Part shown: positions 52,207 through 60,506 of the stretch, one piece after another | How positions within the stretch are numbered: the stretch's first letter is position 1 | How the letters are laid out: every line of letters starts with the position of its first letter | DNA from: Conexibacter sp. CPCC 206217 | GTDB lineage: Bacteria > Actinomycetota > Thermoleophilia > Solirubrobacterales > Solirubrobacteraceae | NCBI RefSeq assembly: GCF_030646165.1 | Contig: NZ_JAUTDO010000007.1 | Span: 124,001-188,000 of the forward strand | Reading direction: 5' to 3' | Length of the DNA stretch: 64,000 nt | Position numbers and translations under genes: made by a program | The notes under the pieces: model-generated | The model's database searches: none | What the model saw: the letters and a program-made list of their open reading frames with translations, nothing else | Told to the model about the DNA's origin: nothing

Positions 52207-53251
52207 CGGCGCCTCCGTCGTCTTCGTCGGCGGCGAGCGGGCGGAGAAGGAGCTGGTGCCGGCCGCCGGCTACGAGCTGCGGACGCTGTCGGTCGAGGGG
52301 ATCAGCCGCACGAACCCGCTGAAGGCGGCGCGGGCGGTTGCGAAGGCGGGCGCTGGCGTGGTGCTCGCGCGATCGCTGCTGGGCTCGCTGAGACCGGACG
52401 CCGTGATGGGCGGCGGCGGCTACGTCGCCGGGACCGTCGGCGCGGCGGCCGCGTCGCGCAGGCTGCCGCTGGTGCTGACGGAGGCCGACAGCCATCTGGG
52501 GATCTCCAACCGCATGCTGGCGCGGTTTGCGACGCGCGTCTGCCTCGCGTTCCCGCTGGACGGTCGTGACGGCGACCGCTACCTCGTGACGGGCCGCCCG
52601 GTCCCGCCGCCGGCGACCGATCGCGCGGCCGCGCGCGCCCGCTTCGGCCTCGCCGACGGCGACGTGGTCGTGCTCGTCTTCGGCGGCTCGCTCGGGGCGC
52701 GCTCGATCAACGGGGCGGCGCTCGAGGCGTTCGCCGACGCCGCGACGGTCGACGGGTGGGTCGCCCCCGCGAGCGGCTCCGCTTCGACGCGCGGCGCGGC
52801 TCCTGCGAGCGGCTCCGCTCGCCGCGTGCGCATCCTCCACGCCGCCGGCGCGCGCGACTTCGCGACGCTCGGGTCGCCCGGCCCGCACTACGACCTGCGC
52901 GAGTACATCGACGGGTTCGGCGAGGCATTGCTGGCGAGCGATCTCGTCGTCGCGCGCTCGGGCGGGTCGATCTTCGAGGTCGCCGCGCACGGCAGAGCGG
53001 CGATCCTGATCCCGTACCCGCACGCCGCCGCCGACCACCAGAGCGCGAACGCGCGCTGGATGGAAAAGGCCGGCGCCGCGATCGTCGTCCCGGACGCCGA
53101 GCTGACCGCGCAGCGGCTCGCGGACGAGGTCGCTGCGCTGCTGCGCGACCGCGACCGCCTCGCGGCGATGTCCGCCGCCTCGGCCGCGCTCGCGCGGCCG
53201 GACGCGGCGCAGGCGATCGCGAACGAGCTGCTGGCGGCGGCCGCCAGGTAG
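52115..53251 (+). CDS. murG: UDP-GlcNAc:lipid I N-acetylglucosaminyltransferase
   Basis: A 378-residue GT28 enzyme. Motifs: RIVIAAGGTAGHVVPALAVA at the N-terminus, GGGGYVAGTVGAAA, VFGGSLGARSIN and the donor-site segment VVARSGGSIFEVAAHGRAAILIPYPHAAADHQSANA. A small Ala/Ser/Gly insertion with two copies of PASGSA (about 213-230) interrupts the second domain. The GTG start at 52115 lies inside ftsW; a later start would lose the GGTAGH loop. A strong hairpin follows. Confidence 0.95.
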   Translation: MSAPIRIVIAAGGTAGHVVPALAVADALRADGASVVFVGGERAEKELVPAAGYELRTLSVEGISRTNPLKAARAVAKAGAGVVLARSLLGSLRPDAVMGGGGYVAGTVGAAAASRRLPLVLTEADSHLGISNRMLARFATRVCLAFPLDGRDGDRYLVTGRPVPPPATDRAAARARFGLADGDVVVLVFGGSLGARSINGAALEAFADAATVDGWVAPASGSASTRGAAPASGSARRVRILHAAGARDFATLGSPGPHYDLREYIDGFGEALLASDLVVARSGGSIFEVAAHGRAAILIPYPHAAADHQSANARWMEKAGAAIVVPDAELTAQRLADEVAALLRDRDRLAAMSAASAALARPDAAQAIANELLAAAAR

Positions 53252-53265
53252 GCGCTGCTGCCGAC

Positions 53266-53308
53266 GAGCGGTCGTCCACTGGTCTCACAGACCAGCAAAC
53301 GACCGCTC
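53266..53308. terminator. Strong bidirectional terminator after murG
   Basis: GAGCGGTCGT and ACGACCGCTC form a perfect 10-bp stem, with an inner GGTCT-CAC-AGACC hairpin. It separates murG from the convergent SGNH hydrolase gene and marks the end of the first part of the dcw cluster. Confidence 0.75.
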
Positions 53309-53326
53309 CTCTGGCTCAGACCGACA

Positions 53327-54553
53327 TCACTGCAATCCCATCTGCGGCTCGCCCTGCGCGTTGAGCCCGTTCGCCACCCGGACGCATCTGCCGCCTCTCG
53401 GGGTGCCGCCGTTGTAGGCCTGGCGCAGGCAGTTGCGCATCGCCATCTGGCCCCAGTAGTTGGCGTGGATGCTCTCCTGCAACTGGTACGGACCGACCAG
53501 CGTCGTGACCGTGCGGATCTGGTTGACCCACTCGCTGTTGTCGACCGCGCCGCCACTCTGCCACGTCGGCACGCCGCGCTCCTCCAGCAGCCCGACCGTG
53601 TTCTCGCACAGCCGCCGCCCGTCCAGCGCCGTCTGCAGGTCGATCAGCCTGGTGTTCGTCAGGCCGCTCGACGCGAGCGCGTTGCGCATCGTGTTGTTCA
53701 TCGCCGGCACGACGACGTCGTTGGCCCAGTCGAGGTCTCTGTTCCACGCCCCGCAGCCGCCGACCGACTGGCGCGTGTAGCCGGACTCCGAGTAGCGGAT
53801 CCCGGAGCCGCGCGGGATCGGCGACCAGTAGGTCTGGCCGAGGATCGTGTACTGCGAGCTGCTGTAGCCGGCGTTCGTCATCGCCTGCGCGACCCGCTGC
53901 AGCGCGGCGCGCACGTTGTTGGTCTCCGTCACCTGCCGCGCGGCGGTGAAGCGCGAGGCGATGCCGGAGTCGTCGGAGCAGTAGTTCTTCCACCACGTCG
54001 GCGACGTCAGCCAGTCCACGACGCAGGCCTGGACGACGTCCGCGAAGCCGTAGTTGTTCGCCCCGATCATCACGACGACGGCCCTCACGTTGTGCGTCGC
54101 GGCGTACTCCTGCAGCGCGAGCGCCTGCCCTCTGCGGCCCTGTGCGTCGCTGTAGAAGTCGATCCCCGGCTTGAAGTCCTCGCCGGACGCCGTTCCGACC
54201 GTCGAGGTCCGCGCGCCGGAGCAGGCGAGGTTGGCGCCGGCGACGCCGCCGCCGATGAACGCCTGCGCGCTTCTGGAGCGGTGGCAGCCTCTGATCGCCT
54301 CGCCGGACGGCGCGTCCCAGTAGGCGGTCGCGCCGAGCGCGTCGATCTTCGACGGCGCCTGATTCGTGTTGCCGGCCCAGCGGCCGGCCTCCCCCGAGAT
54401 CGCCGAGTCGCCGAGCGTGACGACCGTCGGCGTGCCGGCCCCCGGCCCGTCAGCGACGGCCGCGGCCGGCAGTGCGGCGGCGGCGACCGTGGTCGCGACG
54501 GCAAGCGCACAGCCGAACCCGCGCAGGCGGCGCGGGCGAACATCTCCCCTCAT
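53327..54553 (-). CDS. Secreted SGNH/GDSL-type hydrolase
   Basis: A 408-residue exported protein with a signal peptide (about 1-36, ending in AAAVADG). The GDS block VVTLGDSAISGEAG holds the catalytic Ser region, GANNYGF is the block-III Asn region, and ESIHANYWGQ near the end holds the catalytic His. Several Cys (for example GCGAW, NYCSDD) suggest disulfides. GGAGGAGAG lies just upstream of the ATG. It may deacylate cell-envelope or host esters; its place beside murG is notable but not proof of a wall role. Confidence 0.85.
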   Translation of the reverse strand: MRGDVRPRRLRGFGCALAVATTVAAAALPAAAVADGPGAGTPTVVTLGDSAISGEAGRWAGNTNQAPSKIDALGATAYWDAPSGEAIRGCHRSRSAQAFIGGGVAGANLACSGARTSTVGTASGEDFKPGIDFYSDAQGRRGQALALQEYAATHNVRAVVVMIGANNYGFADVVQACVVDWLTSPTWWKNYCSDDSGIASRFTAARQVTETNNVRAALQRVAQAMTNAGYSSSQYTILGQTYWSPIPRGSGIRYSESGYTRQSVGGCGAWNRDLDWANDVVVPAMNNTMRNALASSGLTNTRLIDLQTALDGRRLCENTVGLLEERGVPTWQSGGAVDNSEWVNQIRTVTTLVGPYQLQESIHANYWGQMAMRNCLRQAYNGGTPRGGRCVRVANGLNAQGEPQMGLQ

Positions 54554-54672
54554 CAGGCTCTCCTCCCGATGGTGCCCCAGCCCGACGCCAGGGCGTGATG
54601 GGGGATACCACGTTCGCGCCATCCGGCAAACGCGCCAGGTTGTGGCGCGTCAGGACACGGCGAAGCGGCGCG

Positions 54673-55728
54673 TCAGGCTGCGACCGGGCGCCGCGTCGCC
54701 TGGCGCGCCTCGCGGAACGTCACGATCCGCTTGCGCTCCTCGCACCACAGCTTCAGCCGCGGCGCCTTCAGCGCGTCCCACAGCGTCAGCACCGGCACGT
54801 CGCGCAGGACCGCGACGTTGTCGTGCGCGCCCTGCAGCTTGTAGTTCGGCACCCGCGCCGACAGGTGGTGAACGTGGTGCAGGCCGATGTTGCCGGAGAA
54901 GAACTGCAGCACCTTCGGGAGCTTGAGGTAGGAGCTGCCGCGCAGCGCGGCGTCGGCGTAGGACCACTCGTCGCTCGTCTCCCAGTACGTGTCCTCGAAC
55001 TGGTGCTGGACGAAGAACAGCCAGACCCCCGCGCCGCCCGCCATCAGCACCAGCGGCGTCTGGATCAGCAGGAACGCCTGCCAGCCGATCAGCCAGCAGA
55101 CCGCGGCGATCGAGACGCCGAGCACGACGTTGGTGAGCAGCACGCTGTTGCGGATCCGCGGCCGCATCTGCTTGTTGATCAGCCGCGGATAGACGGCGAA
55201 CGACCAGATCGGACCGAACGTGAACAGCACCAGCGGGTTGCGGAAGATGCGGTAGGCGAGCTTCGCGCCGCGGCTGGAGGCGTTGTACTCGGCGACTGTC
55301 AGCGTCATCACGTCGCCTTCGCCGCGGCGGTCGAGGTCACCCGCGCTGGCGTGGTGGACCGCGTGGCTGTGGCGCCACGAGGCGTACGGCGTGAAAACGA
55401 GCAGGGCGGTGAAGCGGCCGACCCACGTGTTCGCCGTCTTCGACGCGAACAGCGAGCCGTGGCCGCAGTCGTGGAACATGATGAACGTGCGCAGCAGGAA
55501 GCCGGACGCCGGCACCGCTATCAGCAGCGTCAGCCAGTAGGAGACGTCCAGCGACCAGACCAGCACGGGCCACAGCAGCAGGTACGGCAGCACGGAGGTG
55601 GCGAGGTCGAGCAGGCTGCGCTTCAGGTCGGGCGTCGCGTAGGGCGCGATCGCCTCCCGCCAGGGGTTGTGCATCTGCGGCTGCGCCTTCTGTCCGGGCG
55701 CGGGCGCGCGCTCGTGGGTCTCCTGCAT
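54673..55728 (-). CDS. Membrane fatty-acid desaturase
   Basis: A 351-residue membrane enzyme with the three histidine boxes of the di-iron desaturase family: HDCGH, HSHAVHH and LHHVHH. Four main membrane segments are visible (for example LLLWPVLVWSLDVSYWLTLL). LHHVHHLSARVPNYKLQ resembles Delta-12 and related acyl-lipid desaturases. The ATG at 55728 is chosen at MQETHERAP. It is divergent from a 2TM-domain histidine kinase, which could sense membrane fluidity as in DesK systems. Confidence 0.9.
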   Translation of the reverse strand: MQETHERAPAPGQKAQPQMHNPWREAIAPYATPDLKRSLLDLATSVLPYLLLWPVLVWSLDVSYWLTLLIAVPASGFLLRTFIMFHDCGHGSLFASKTANTWVGRFTALLVFTPYASWRHSHAVHHASAGDLDRRGEGDVMTLTVAEYNASSRGAKLAYRIFRNPLVLFTFGPIWSFAVYPRLINKQMRPRIRNSVLLTNVVLGVSIAAVCWLIGWQAFLLIQTPLVLMAGGAGVWLFFVQHQFEDTYWETSDEWSYADAALRGSSYLKLPKVLQFFSGNIGLHHVHHLSARVPNYKLQGAHDNVAVLRDVPVLTLWDALKAPRLKLWCEERKRIVTFREARQATRRPVAA

Positions 55729-55912
55729 CGTGATCGACCGCCTCGTTTCGTGGAACGGGGCGCCGATCTTGCAGCGGCGGCGCCGGACTCGTAATGGTGT
55801 GTACAAGCGAACCGTACTGCGGTTAACCCCCGGTGAACATCGGGTGTGTGCCGCCTGGGGACTGGGACCTCCCGCAATGACGCGCCGAACACCGGCTGGG
55901 AGCCTGTCCGGC
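55729..55912. promoter_or_regulatory. Divergent promoter region, desaturase and sensor kinase
   Basis: This 184-bp region contains AACCG-TACTG-CGGTT (55810-55824), a perfect 5-bp inverted repeat, in an AT-richer stretch. It is the best candidate binding site for the LuxR-type regulator of the pair. Confidence 0.35.
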
Positions 55913-57010
55913 ATGATCTTTCCTGCGATGTCCACCAGCACCGACAACGGCGCGGCGGGCCGGCCCGACGGCGACGAGTACGAGGTCACGCTTGCGCTGC
56001 ACGGCATGATCGTCGGGCTCGTCGGCGGCGTCGTGACGATCGTGTGGGCCGTGACCGGCGCCGGCTACTTCTGGCCGATGTGGGCCTGGCTCGGCCTGCT
56101 GATCACGCTCGCGATCCACGTGCTCGGCCGTCATCTCGTCGACGCGCTGGAGGGCCGCGCGCGCCCCCTCGCCGTCCACGCCGAGGTGACGATCTTCATC
56201 TGCGGCCTCGAGTTGGTGATCTGGGCGATGACCGGCGGCGGCTACTTCTGGCCGATCTGGCCGCTCGTCGGCTTCGGCTCGATCCTCGGCGTGCACTGGC
56301 TGCTCGTCAACCGCGAGCTGCTGCCGACGCGCCGCGAGCGCCAGCTGACCGAGCGCGTGGACGTGCTGACGCGCACCCGCCGCGGCGCGCTCGACGTGCA
56401 GGCCGCGGAGCTGCGGCGGATCGAGCGCGACCTGCACGACGGTGCGCAGGCGCGCCTGGTCGCGCTGTCGATGCAGCTCGGGCGGGCGGAGGAGCGGCTG
56501 GAGGACCAGCCGGAGGTCGCCGCGCTGGTGCGCCAGGCGCGCGGCGAGGCGGGGGCGGCGATCAAGGAGCTGCGCGACCTCGCGCGCGGGATCGCTCCGC
56601 CGGTCCTCGCCGACCGCGGGCTGGTGGCGGCGGTCGAGTCGCTCGGCCAGCGCTCGCCGGTGCCGGTGACCGTAGACGCGCAGATCGACAGACGGCTGCT
56701 GCCGGTCGTCGAGACCGCGGCCTACTTCGTCGTCGCGGAGGCGCTGACGAACGTCGCCAAGCACGCCCCGTCGGCGTCCGCGCGGGTGACGCTGGCCGAA
56801 CGCGACGGGCTGCTGATCGTGGAGATCGCGGACGACGGGCCGGGCGGCGCGTCGATCGACGACGACGCGCGCACCGGCGGCTCGGGCGGTGGCTCGACCG
56901 GCCTGGCGGGCCTGCGCAACCGCGTCGAGGCGTTGGACGGCGAGCTGCGCGTGACGAGCCCGGCCGGTGTCGGGACCGCGATTCGGGCAGAGCTGCCGCA
57001 TGGGATCTGA
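55913..57010 (+). CDS. NarL-type histidine kinase with two tandem 2TM domains
   Basis: A 365-residue sensor. Residues 23-80 and 86-138 are two copies of a 2TM module, each with a GYFWP motif between the helices. A HisKA_3 domain carries H175 (ERDLHDGAQARLVALSMQLG), and the ATPase domain has ALTNVAKHA and DDGPGG. The ATG at 55913 has GGGAG about 10 nt upstream. Because it is divergent from a desaturase and senses within the membrane, regulation of lipid fluidity is a reasonable inference. Confidence 0.87.
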   Translation: MIFPAMSTSTDNGAAGRPDGDEYEVTLALHGMIVGLVGGVVTIVWAVTGAGYFWPMWAWLGLLITLAIHVLGRHLVDALEGRARPLAVHAEVTIFICGLELVIWAMTGGGYFWPIWPLVGFGSILGVHWLLVNRELLPTRRERQLTERVDVLTRTRRGALDVQAAELRRIERDLHDGAQARLVALSMQLGRAEERLEDQPEVAALVRQARGEAGAAIKELRDLARGIAPPVLADRGLVAAVESLGQRSPVPVTVDAQIDRRLLPVVETAAYFVVAEALTNVAKHAPSASARVTLAERDGLLIVEIADDGPGGASIDDDARTGGSGGGSTGLAGLRNRVEALDGELRVTSPAGVGTAIRAELPHGI

Positions 57011-57026
57011 GCGAGAGGGTGCAGGG

Positions 57027-57686
57027 ATGCGCGTCGTGATCGCGGAGGACAACGCGCTGCTGCGCGAGGGCTTGGTGGCGCTGCTGAGAGAGCGCGGGAT
57101 CGACGTCGTCGCGCAGGCGGAGGACGGCGAGGGCCTGTTGCGGATCGTCTCCGGCCACAAGCCCGACCTGGCGATCGTCGACGTGCGACTGCCGCCGACG
57201 TTCACCGACGAGGGCGTGCGCGCGGCAATCGAGGCGCGCACGCGCGACCCGAGACTGGCGATCCTGATCCTGTCGCAGTACGTCGAGCCGGTCTACACGT
57301 CGGAGCTGCTGGCGGCCGGCGACGGGGGCATCGGCTACCTGTTGAAGGAGCGCGTCGGCGAGGTGCGGACGTTCGTGGAGGCGTTGGAGCGCGTCGCCCG
57401 CGGTGGCACCGCGCTGGACCGCGAGGTCGTCGCCGAGCTGGTGCGCGCCCGCGGCGCGCGCGAGACCGGCGGCCTCGCCGGCCTGACCCCGCGCGAGTCC
57501 GAGGCGCTCGGCCTGATGGCCGAGGGCAAGACGAACGCCGCGATCGCCCGCGCGATGGTCGTCACCCCGGGCGCCGTCGAGAAGCACGTCTCCAACATCT
57601 TCGCCAAGCTCGACCTCCCCGTCACCGACGACGACCACCGCCGCGTCCTGGCGGTCCTGGCGTACCTCGGGACGGGGGATGGCTGA
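57027..57686 (+). CDS. NarL/LuxR-family response regulator
   Basis: A 219-residue regulator. The receiver has E7-D8, D52 (VDVRLPP) and K107. The LuxR HTH (about 150-215) has LTPRESEALGLMAEGKTNAAIARAMVVTPGAVEKHVSNIFAKL. It lies 16 bp after the kinase gene and is its evident partner. Confidence 0.92.
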   Translation: MRVVIAEDNALLREGLVALLRERGIDVVAQAEDGEGLLRIVSGHKPDLAIVDVRLPPTFTDEGVRAAIEARTRDPRLAILILSQYVEPVYTSELLAAGDGGIGYLLKERVGEVRTFVEALERVARGGTALDREVVAELVRARGARETGGLAGLTPRESEALGLMAEGKTNAAIARAMVVTPGAVEKHVSNIFAKLDLPVTDDDHRRVLAVLAYLGTGDG

Positions 57687-57775
57687 AGCCTTCGCCCGGC
57701 TCGTCTGCGCGCGGCGCCGGCGGGGACGTCGACGAAGCGAGTCGGCGTCGCGGGGCGGGGTGACGGGGTGACCGC

Positions 57776-57781
57776 TAGGGT
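57776..57781 (+). promoter_or_regulatory. -10 element (TAGGGT) before murC
   Basis: TAGGGT lies 8 nt before the murC GTG and no ribosome-binding site is present, so the second dcw segment may start with a leaderless transcript. Confidence 0.45.
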
Positions 57782-57789
57782 CTTGCGCC

Positions 57790-59244
57790 GTGACGGACGT
57801 GAGACCTTGGGCCGGGCGGCGGCTCCACTTCATCGGGATCGGCGGAGCCGGGATGAGCGGGCTGGCGCTGGTCGCCAGCGCGCTCGGGGCGGCGGTCAGC
57901 GGATCTGACCGCGCCGACTCGCCGACCGTGGCGCGTCTGCGTACCGGTGGCGCGACCGTCGCCGTCGGGCACGATGCTGCGAACGTGCCGCTGGGGGAGG
58001 GCGTCGAGATCGTCTACTCGACCGCTGTGCCGGCGGGCAATCCCGAGCGTGCGATCGGGCGCGAGCGGGGGCTGGTCGAGCTGCACCGCGCCGACCTGCT
58101 CGGCGAGATCACGGCGCTGCCGGGCCGGCGCTGCATCGCCGTCACCGGCACCCACGGTAAGACGACCACGTCGAGCATGGTCGTGCACGCGCTGATCGGC
58201 TGCGGCCTCGACCCGGGCTACCTCGTCGGCGGCGAGGTCCGCTCGACCGGTTCCAACGCCGGCTGGGGCGCGGGCGAACTGGTCGTCGTGGAGGCCGACG
58301 AGTCCGACCGCTCGCTGCTGAAGCTCCATCCCGACGTCGCGGTCCTCACGAACGCCGAACTCGACCACCACGCCACCTACGGCTCTCGCCTCGACGTCGA
58401 CGACACCTTCCGCGAGTTCCTCGCGAAGGCGACGACCGGGATCGTCGTGTGGGACCGGCCCGAGCTGGTGGCGCTGACGCCGGGCGGTCGGCCGACGAAC
58501 GACGCCGCGACGGGGGTGAGCGGCACGCCGGCGGTCGGTGGCGGGGCAGCCGGCGGCGGAGCGAGCGACGGGAGGCCGGCGAGCGGACCGGTGGCCGTCG
58601 TCCCCTACGACGTCCCCGAGCCGATCCTGGACGCGAACGGGATCCGTTTCTCGTGGCGCGGGCACGACGTGCACCTGACCGTGCCGGGGGCGCACAACGC
58701 GCTCAACGCCGCCGCCGCGCTGGAGGCGTGCCGGCTGGCCGGGGCGGATCCGGCGGAGGCGGCCGCCGCGCTCGCTGACTTCCGCGGCGCCGGGCGGCGC
58801 TTCGAGTTGCTCGGGACGACCGACGCCGGGGCGAGGATCTACGACGACTACGCGCACCACCCGACCGAAGTCGCCGCGACGCTCGCGGCGGCGCGCACGC
58901 TCGCGCCGGGACGGGTCGTCGTCGTCTTCCAACCGCACCTCTTCTCGCGCACGCGCGCGCTCGCGCGCGAGTTCGGGGCGGCGCTCGCCGCGGCCGACCT
59001 CGTCGTCGTGCTCGACGTCTACCCCGCACGCGAGCGCGCGCAGGACTTCCCCGGCGTCAGCGGCCAGCTCGTCGCGGCCGCCGCGGCCGACGCACGCCGC
59101 GACGGCCCGCCCGCCGGCGTCGCCTGGCTGCCCGCCTTCGACGACGCCGAGCGCTACCTGCGCGCCCACCTGCGTCCCGGCGACCTCTGCCTCGCGATGG
59201 GCGCCGGCGACGTCGACGGCCTCGGCCGCCGGCTGCTGGCGTAG
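57790..59244 (+). CDS. murC: UDP-MurNAc:L-alanine ligase
   Basis: A 484-residue Mur ligase. N-terminal LHFIGIGGAGMSGLALVA, ATP loop GTHGKTT (120-126), ADESDRSLL, DDYAHHPTEVAATL and VVFQPHLFSRT are typical. A Gly/Ala/Pro-rich insertion (about 236-272) interrupts the central domain. The start is GTG. It resumes the dcw cluster after a four-gene interruption; murB, usually next, is missing, and ftsQ follows after 104 bp. Confidence 0.95.
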   Translation: MTDVRPWAGRRLHFIGIGGAGMSGLALVASALGAAVSGSDRADSPTVARLRTGGATVAVGHDAANVPLGEGVEIVYSTAVPAGNPERAIGRERGLVELHRADLLGEITALPGRRCIAVTGTHGKTTTSSMVVHALIGCGLDPGYLVGGEVRSTGSNAGWGAGELVVVEADESDRSLLKLHPDVAVLTNAELDHHATYGSRLDVDDTFREFLAKATTGIVVWDRPELVALTPGGRPTNDAATGVSGTPAVGGGAAGGGASDGRPASGPVAVVPYDVPEPILDANGIRFSWRGHDVHLTVPGAHNALNAAAALEACRLAGADPAEAAAALADFRGAGRRFELLGTTDAGARIYDDYAHHPTEVAATLAAARTLAPGRVVVVFQPHLFSRTRALAREFGAALAAADLVVVLDVYPARERAQDFPGVSGQLVAAAAADARRDGPPAGVAWLPAFDDAERYLRAHLRPGDLCLAMGAGDVDGLGRRLLA

Positions 59245-59348
59245 CGGGGCCGCCCGCCGCCCCGTCGGCGCGGCTCGCCGCCGCGCCGACATCCACATTG
59301 CGTCGATCAGGCAGGCGTCGTCGCCTCGGGGTCGAACCCCTCGGTGGC

Positions 59349-60302
59349 ATGAGTCAGTTCCGCACGCCCACCACCGCCCGTCCGCCGCTCGGCCTCGGCC
59401 GCGCGCTGCGCCGCGTCGGCGCGTCCGCCGGGCGGGCCCGGCCGCGCTGGCCCCGTCTGCGCACGATCGTGATCGCGATCGTGTTCGTCGTGCTGCTCAC
59501 CGCCGGCTGGTTCTGGCTGCGCGACTCCTCGCTGGTCGCCGTCAAGCAGGTCCACGTGACGGGCCTCAACGGCGGTCAGTCGGCCGAGATCGAGCGCGCG
59601 CTGGAGGAGGCCGGCAGAAGCATGACCACCTTGCACCTGCGCAGGCAGACGCTCGACACCGCCGTCGCGCCATTCTCGATCGTCAAGCAGATCGAGGTCA
59701 CGACCGACTTTCCCAACACGCTCAGGATCCACGTCGTCTCCAACGTCGCCGTCGGCGCGATCGAGCTCGACGGCAGACGGATCCCGGTCACCGCCGACGG
59801 CACGCTGCTGCGCGACGTCGCCGCCTCCGACACGCTGCCGGTCGTCCCGCTGCACGGCACGCCCGCCGGCTCCCGCCTCGGCGAGGGGGAGGCGCTCGCG
59901 GCGCTGGAGGCGCTCGCCGCCGCGCCGCTCACGCTGCGCGCGCGGATCGAGCGGATAGCGACGACCAGAGCGCACGGCTTGGAGCTTCAACTGCGCGACG
60001 CGCCGGCGCTGTGGTTCGGCGATCGGACCCGTCCGGCCGCCAAGTGGGCGGCCGCCGCGGCGGTGCTCGCGGACCCCGAAGCGGCCGGCGCGACGTACGT
60101 CGACGTGGCCGCGCCGGAGCGTCCGGCGGTCGGCGGACTGCCCGACGGAGCGCCCGCGACGAGCGAATCTGACATCCCCGACGTGCCGGAGGGGGTCACG
60201 ATCGACCCCGCGACCGGTGCGGCGGTCGATCCGAACGCGACGACGGACACGATGACGCCCGACACGGCAACGCCCGATTCCACCTCGGAGACCGCGCCCT
60301 AA
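59349..60302 (+). CDS. ftsQ: Cell division protein FtsQ/DivIB
   Basis: A 317-residue protein with a basic cytoplasmic start, one membrane segment (about 37-56), a POTRA domain (about 64-133, VKQVHVTGLNGGQSAEIERAL) and a FtsQ beta domain. It ends in a Thr/Asp/Ala-rich tail (about 270-317) that resembles the FtsL tail. The ATG at 59349 is chosen because it is the only good start before the membrane segment. AGA codons appear only after the membrane segment. Confidence 0.9.
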   Translation: MSQFRTPTTARPPLGLGRALRRVGASAGRARPRWPRLRTIVIAIVFVVLLTAGWFWLRDSSLVAVKQVHVTGLNGGQSAEIERALEEAGRSMTTLHLRRQTLDTAVAPFSIVKQIEVTTDFPNTLRIHVVSNVAVGAIELDGRRIPVTADGTLLRDVAASDTLPVVPLHGTPAGSRLGEGEALAALEALAAAPLTLRARIERIATTRAHGLELQLRDAPALWFGDRTRPAAKWAAAAAVLADPEAAGATYVDVAAPERPAVGGLPDGAPATSESDIPDVPEGVTIDPATGAAVDPNATTDTMTPDTATPDSTSETAP

Positions 60303-60324
60303 CCTAACCGTCAACCTGAGGTCG

Positions 60325-60374
60325 AGCCTCATGCCTGAGGCTTGCGAACGCTCCACATCTGCTGGAGAGTTCGC
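60325..60374 (+). terminator. Two hairpins between ftsQ and ftsZ
   Basis: AGCCTCA-TGCC-TGAGGCT (60325-60342) is followed directly by GCGAAC-CTCCA...TGGAG-GTTCGC (60344-60374, one internal mismatch). They may end or attenuate the murC-ftsQ transcript before the ftsZ promoter. Confidence 0.55.
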
Positions 60375-60409
60375 CCTTCTGCAACGCATCTTGCGGCGCG
60401 AAGGCCACG

Positions 60410-60439
60410 TTGACACCCAGTCGAAAATGCCCGTAACGT
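60410..60439 (+). promoter_or_regulatory. ftsZ promoter (TTGACA-N18-TAACGT)
   Basis: A consensus -35 and a good -10 lie 18 nt apart, giving a leader of about 60 nt before the ATG at 60507. ftsZ can thus be transcribed separately from the other dcw genes. Confidence 0.65.
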
Positions 60440-60506
60440 GCGACAATCCAGTCACTGGCGTGGGGCCAACTCTCAACGCTAACTCCAGCCTCGGACGGTA
60501 ACCCTC

